This document shows, piece after piece, positions 4,454-6,866 of a stretch of 6,866 bases of DNA (positions are counted from its first letter, which is position 1; every line of letters begins with the position of its first letter). The stretch is from assembly GCA_018812395.1 (NCBI GenBank), contig JAHJDS010000027.1:1-6866 (forward strand), read 5' to 3'. This DNA is from Pseudomonadota bacterium (GTDB lineage: Bacteria > Desulfobacterota > Desulfarculia > Desulfarculales > JAHJDS01). The translations under genes and the position numbers were made by a program. The notes under the pieces were generated by a model. That model was given only the letters and a program-made list of their open reading frames with translations. It was not told the DNA's origin and made no database searches.

Positions 4454-5701
4454 TGGCGGCGCAAGAACCACACCCCGGTCCTCAAGGGGGACGTGGTCCT
4501 GGTGCGTCTGGTCAAGAAGCAGCCGGACGGCTCCTGGGTGCTGCATCTGACCCAGGAACTGACCCGCAAGCCGCCCGACGGCCCGGACTGGGGGCTCAAT
4601 CAGCCCGAGATCCAGTCGGCCTTGGTGTCCATCCAGACCAAGACCGGCCACGTCAAGGTCTTGATCGGGGGGCGGTCCTGGCAGGTGACCCAGCTCAACC
4701 GGGCGACCCACCCCCAGGCGGTCCGCCAGCCCGGCTCGTCGTTCAAGCCGTTCATCTACACCACCGGGCTGCTGCACAACATCTTCACCCCGGCCAGCCC
4801 GGTCTTTGACGGCAAGATCGCCTACAAGCACAAAGGGGGCAGCGAGACCTGGCGGCCGTCCAACTACGACCACAAACACCTGGGCTGGATCACCTACCGC
4901 CAGTCCATCCAGCGCTCCCGAAACCTGTCCACCATCTGGATCCTGGACCGGGTTGGGCCGGACCGGGTCATTCAGGTGGCCAAGAAGTTCGGGATCACCA
5001 CGCCGCTGATCAACGACCTGTCCTTAGGCCTGGGGGCCTCGGACGTCCATTTGTTCGAGTTGACCCGGGCCTACTCGGTGTTCGCCAACGGCGGTCGGCT
5101 GATCGAGCCGGTGATGATCCTCAAGGTCGTGGACCGCCACGGCAAGGTCCTCGAGGAGGTCCAGCCCCAGCCCGGCCTCGAGGCCATCGACCCGGCGACC
5201 AACTACCTGATGGTCACCCTGCTTCGGGCGGTGGTCACCGGCGGCACCGGCGCCCGGGCCAACAAGCTCAAGCAATTCGCCTGCGGCAAGACCGGCACCA
5301 CCAACAAGCACATCGACGCCTGGTTCATGGGTTTCACCCCCCGGCTGGTGACCGGGGTGTGGGTCGGCCACGACGAGCCGCGCAACAAACTGGGTCGCGG
5401 CGAGACCGGGGGTAAGACCGCCTTGCCCATCTGGCTGGCCTTCATGCAACAGGCCGTGGGCTCCGATCCGATCGAGCCCTTCCCCCGGCCGTCGGGGGTG
5501 GTCAGCGCCAGCGTTCGCGTCAGGCTCGGCCCCGGCCAGGGCAAGCTGACCACGGTCAGCGACGTCTTCAAGGCGGGCCACGTCGAACGAAGCCAGAAGG
5601 GCGACGGCGGCGGCAGTTTCTTCATGATGGACGTTTCCGGCGGGGGGGCCAAGAAGACGCCGGAGAAGAAGGCGGCCCCGGGCCCCGGGCCGGGCCGCTG
5701 A
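4454..5701 (+). CDS. Class A PBP (PBP1A-type), C-terminal part: transpeptidase domain after the in-frame stop
   Basis: This is the direct in-frame continuation of the preceding segment: 415 codons without a further internal stop until the TGA at 5699-5701. It starts with the end of the linker domain (LKGDVVLVRLVKK) and then holds a complete penicillin-binding transpeptidase. The SxxK motif is in PGSSFKPF, with the nucleophilic Ser codon at 4736. The SxN motif is SRN, at composite residues 669-671. The KTG motif is CGKTGTTNKHIDAW, with Lys at about composite residue 793. The domain cross-links peptidoglycan stem peptides in the periplasm. A Gly/Lys/Pro-rich tail ends the protein. Starts after the stop are poor: the GTG at 4493 has a GGGGG run only 2 bases away and the GTG at 4502 has it 11 bases away. 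Made alone, the fragment would lack a membrane anchor and signal. Without the stop the protein would be 929 residues. I call it the separated half of a broken or recoded gene. Confidence 0.88.
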   Translation, partial: WRRKNHTPVLKGDVVLVRLVKKQPDGSWVLHLTQELTRKPPDGPDWGLNQPEIQSALVSIQTKTGHVKVLIGGRSWQVTQLNRATHPQAVRQPGSSFKPFIYTTGLLHNIFTPASPVFDGKIAYKHKGGSETWRPSNYDHKHLGWITYRQSIQRSRNLSTIWILDRVGPDRVIQVAKKFGITTPLINDLSLGLGASDVHLFELTRAYSVFANGGRLIEPVMILKVVDRHGKVLEEVQPQPGLEAIDPATNYLMVTLLRAVVTGGTGARANKLKQFACGKTGTTNKHIDAWFMGFTPRLVTGVWVGHDEPRNKLGRGETGGKTALPIWLAFMQQAVGSDPIEPFPRPSGVVSASVRVRLGPGQGKLTTVSDVFKAGHVERSQKGDGGGSFFMMDVSGGGAKKTPEKKAAPGPGPGR

Positions 5702-5721
5702 TCCGACGGCCAACGACTCAC

Positions 5722-5753
5722 AAGCCCCCGCCGGCCCGGCGGGGGCTTTTTTT
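5722..5753 (+). terminator. Intrinsic terminator of the PBP gene
   Basis: AAGCCCCCGCC (5722-5732) pairs perfectly with GGCGGGGGCTT (5738-5748) around the loop GGCCC. A run of seven T (5747-5753) follows the GC-rich stem. It starts 20 bases after the PBP stop codon, so it ends plus-strand transcription before the convergent thiL gene. Confidence 0.93.
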
Positions 5754-5894
5754 GCGCCCGAACGATGGCCGGTCAGGTCATGAGGACGAGGTCCGCCCTT
5801 CGAACCCGTGGCGATGCTCGGCCAGGGGAAGGCGAGGCCTCTCCGGCTGCAGTGGAATCGATTCAGTCCCCCGACGCATTGCGGCCGGAGGCCC

Positions 5895-6866
5895 TCATCT
5901 CGGATCGGCCGCCCCGAAGTGAACGAACTGGGGGCGGGGCAGGGCCAGGCTTTCCCCCTCGGCCCGGATCAGGACGCGCTGGTCCTCGGTCACCCGGCCG
6001 ATGACGGTCAGGCCGCCGGCGATCTCGGCCGCCGTTGACCGCATCAGGCCGGCCGCGGTCTCTTCCGGGCAGGTGAACAGCAGCCCGAAGTCCTCGCCGC
6101 CGCGCACGGCCAGCTCCCAGACCGGCAGGTCGAGGGCCTCGGCCAGGTTCCACAAAGCCGTCGAGACCGGCAGCTTGTCGGCCTCGACGATGGCCCTCAG
6201 GCCCGAGGCCAGGCACAGTCGCGGCAGGTCAATGGCCAGGCCGTCACTGAGGTCCATGACGGCGCCCATTGCCGCCGGCGATTCGAGGTCGGCCAGGGCC
6301 CGGCCCAGGTCGATTGCCGGCCAGGGGCGGTGGAAGGCCCGCCGGAAAGTGACGCCCCATTCCGAATCAATGGCCAGGCCCCTCTCGCTCATCAGGACGT
6401 ACGCCCCGGCGTCGCCCAGGGGGCCGCTGACCACGACGACCTGACCGGCCTTGGCGTCCGAGCGCCGGAGCAGGCGCGGCCCGGCCCGACCGACGGCGGT
6501 CAGGGAGGCGAAGTTGGCGGCGGAGCGGACCACGTCCCCGCCGGCCAGGGTCAGGCCGAAGCAGCCGGCCAGGCCGAGCAGACCGTCCAGGAAGTCGTCC
6601 ACCCAGGCCACCTCGGTCTCGGGCCGGAGCCCCAGGTTCAAGAACCCGTATAAGGGCTGGGCCCCCATGGCCGCCAGATCGGACAGGTTGGCCGCCAGGA
6701 GGCGATGGCCCACCCCGTCGGCCCCGATCAGATCGTGGCGCCAGTGCACGCCCTCGACCACGGCGTCGGTGGTCACGACCACCGGCCGCTGCCAGGGCTC
6801 GAAGGCCGCCGCGTCGTCGCCGATGCCCAGCAGCAGGCCGGGCCGTCCCAGCGGCGTTTTTCCCCG
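5895..6866 (-). CDS. thiL: Thiamine-monophosphate kinase ThiL, N-terminus cut by the window edge
   Basis: ThiL phosphorylates thiamine monophosphate with ATP to thiamine diphosphate, the last step of cofactor synthesis, in the cytoplasm. The minus-strand frame runs from the right edge to the TGA at 5897-5895, giving 323 visible residues; perhaps 20-30 at the N-terminus are missing. Signature segments appear in the family order: GIGDDAA near the edge, TTDAVVEGVHW, NLSDLAAMGAQP, LAGGDVVRS, MDLSDGLAIDL and RGGEDFGLLFT. The acidic residues in these motifs bind Mg2+ and phosphate in this AIR-synthase-like fold. The frame continues upstream of the GTG at 6782 through GIGDDAA, so that GTG is internal and not the start. 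The gene converges on the PBP gene with 193 bases between stops. No other thiamine gene is visible. Confidence 0.95.
   Translation of the reverse strand, partial: RGKTPLGRPGLLLGIGDDAAAFEPWQRPVVVTTDAVVEGVHWRHDLIGADGVGHRLLAANLSDLAAMGAQPLYGFLNLGLRPETEVAWVDDFLDGLLGLAGCFGLTLAGGDVVRSAANFASLTAVGRAGPRLLRRSDAKAGQVVVVSGPLGDAGAYVLMSERGLAIDSEWGVTFRRAFHRPWPAIDLGRALADLESPAAMGAVMDLSDGLAIDLPRLCLASGLRAIVEADKLPVSTALWNLAEALDLPVWELAVRGGEDFGLLFTCPEETAAGLMRSTAAEIAGGLTVIGRVTEDQRVLIRAEGESLALPRPQFVHFGAADPR

Noticed and set aside
4384..4809. Stop-start overlap TAATG at 4451-4455 as reinitiation for the second PBP half
   Set aside because: The ATG at 4453 is in a different frame from the transpeptidase and yields a low-complexity peptide, so it cannot produce the C-terminal domain.
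2930..4879. A 649-codon open frame on the minus strand opposite the PBP gene
   Set aside because: It lies wholly antisense to a gene with clear GT51 and transpeptidase motifs. Its product is low-complexity, rich in Gly, Leu, Asp and Val without motifs, as expected from antisense of GC-rich codons.
5754..5894. Possible tRNA or tmRNA 3' part on the minus strand, from GGGTTCGAAGGG near 5803-5814
   Set aside because: The bases flanking TTCGAA do not form a 5-bp T-stem and no acceptor or anticodon arm could be built. Apart from the self-complementary GAATCGATTC at about 5853-5862, I see nothing in this gap.
1..6866. CRISPR array, phage genes, toxin-antitoxin or defence system
   Set aside because: No regularly spaced direct repeats were found. 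No transposase, recombinase, Cas, nuclease or small paired toxin-antitoxin gene was seen on either strand; the recognised genes are housekeeping enzymes.

Overview
This is a GC-rich bacterial window (roughly two thirds G+C by eye) carrying ordinary housekeeping genes. Stop codons are mostly TGA, and intergenic hairpins are abundant. Gene content and GC would fit a Desulfobacterota-like or other high-GC Gram-negative bacterium, but nothing here fixes the taxon.

Layout, left to right. A Sir2-family deacylase runs off the left edge on the minus strand (1-204), divergent from a HIT-family hydrolase (309-722, plus). The HIT gene converges, with a 10-base gap, on a minus-strand pair: an unrecognised 115-residue protein (1273-1620) followed 18 bases downstream by a Nudix hydrolase (733-1254). 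That pair has its own sigma70-type promoter and a leader containing a hairpin. It is divergent from a nitroreductase (1897-2562, plus).

Between 2563 and 2911 lies a dense intergenic region. It holds a pair of mutually exclusive hairpins behind the nitroreductase and an extended -10 promoter. It also holds a 152-base array of five back-to-back hairpins, with imperfect terminal inverted repeats and flanking TATT repeats, which looks like a small non-autonomous mobile element or dispersed palindromic repeat.

From 2912 to 5701 there is one continuous class A penicillin-binding protein reading frame of the PBP1A type. It has an N-terminal membrane anchor, a GT51 glycosyltransferase, an inserted linker domain and a transpeptidase. 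A single in-frame TAA at 4451-4453 interrupts it between the two catalytic domains. A strong intrinsic terminator follows (5722-5753). Convergent to it, thiL (thiamine-monophosphate kinase) occupies the right edge on the minus strand and is cut at its N-terminus.

The genes do not form one pathway. They are NAD-, nucleotide- and flavin-handling enzymes plus cell wall synthesis and thiamine diphosphate synthesis. I did not find a convincing novel multi-gene system. The two things most worth a second look are the ochre codon in the PBP gene and the hairpin-array element directly in front of it.
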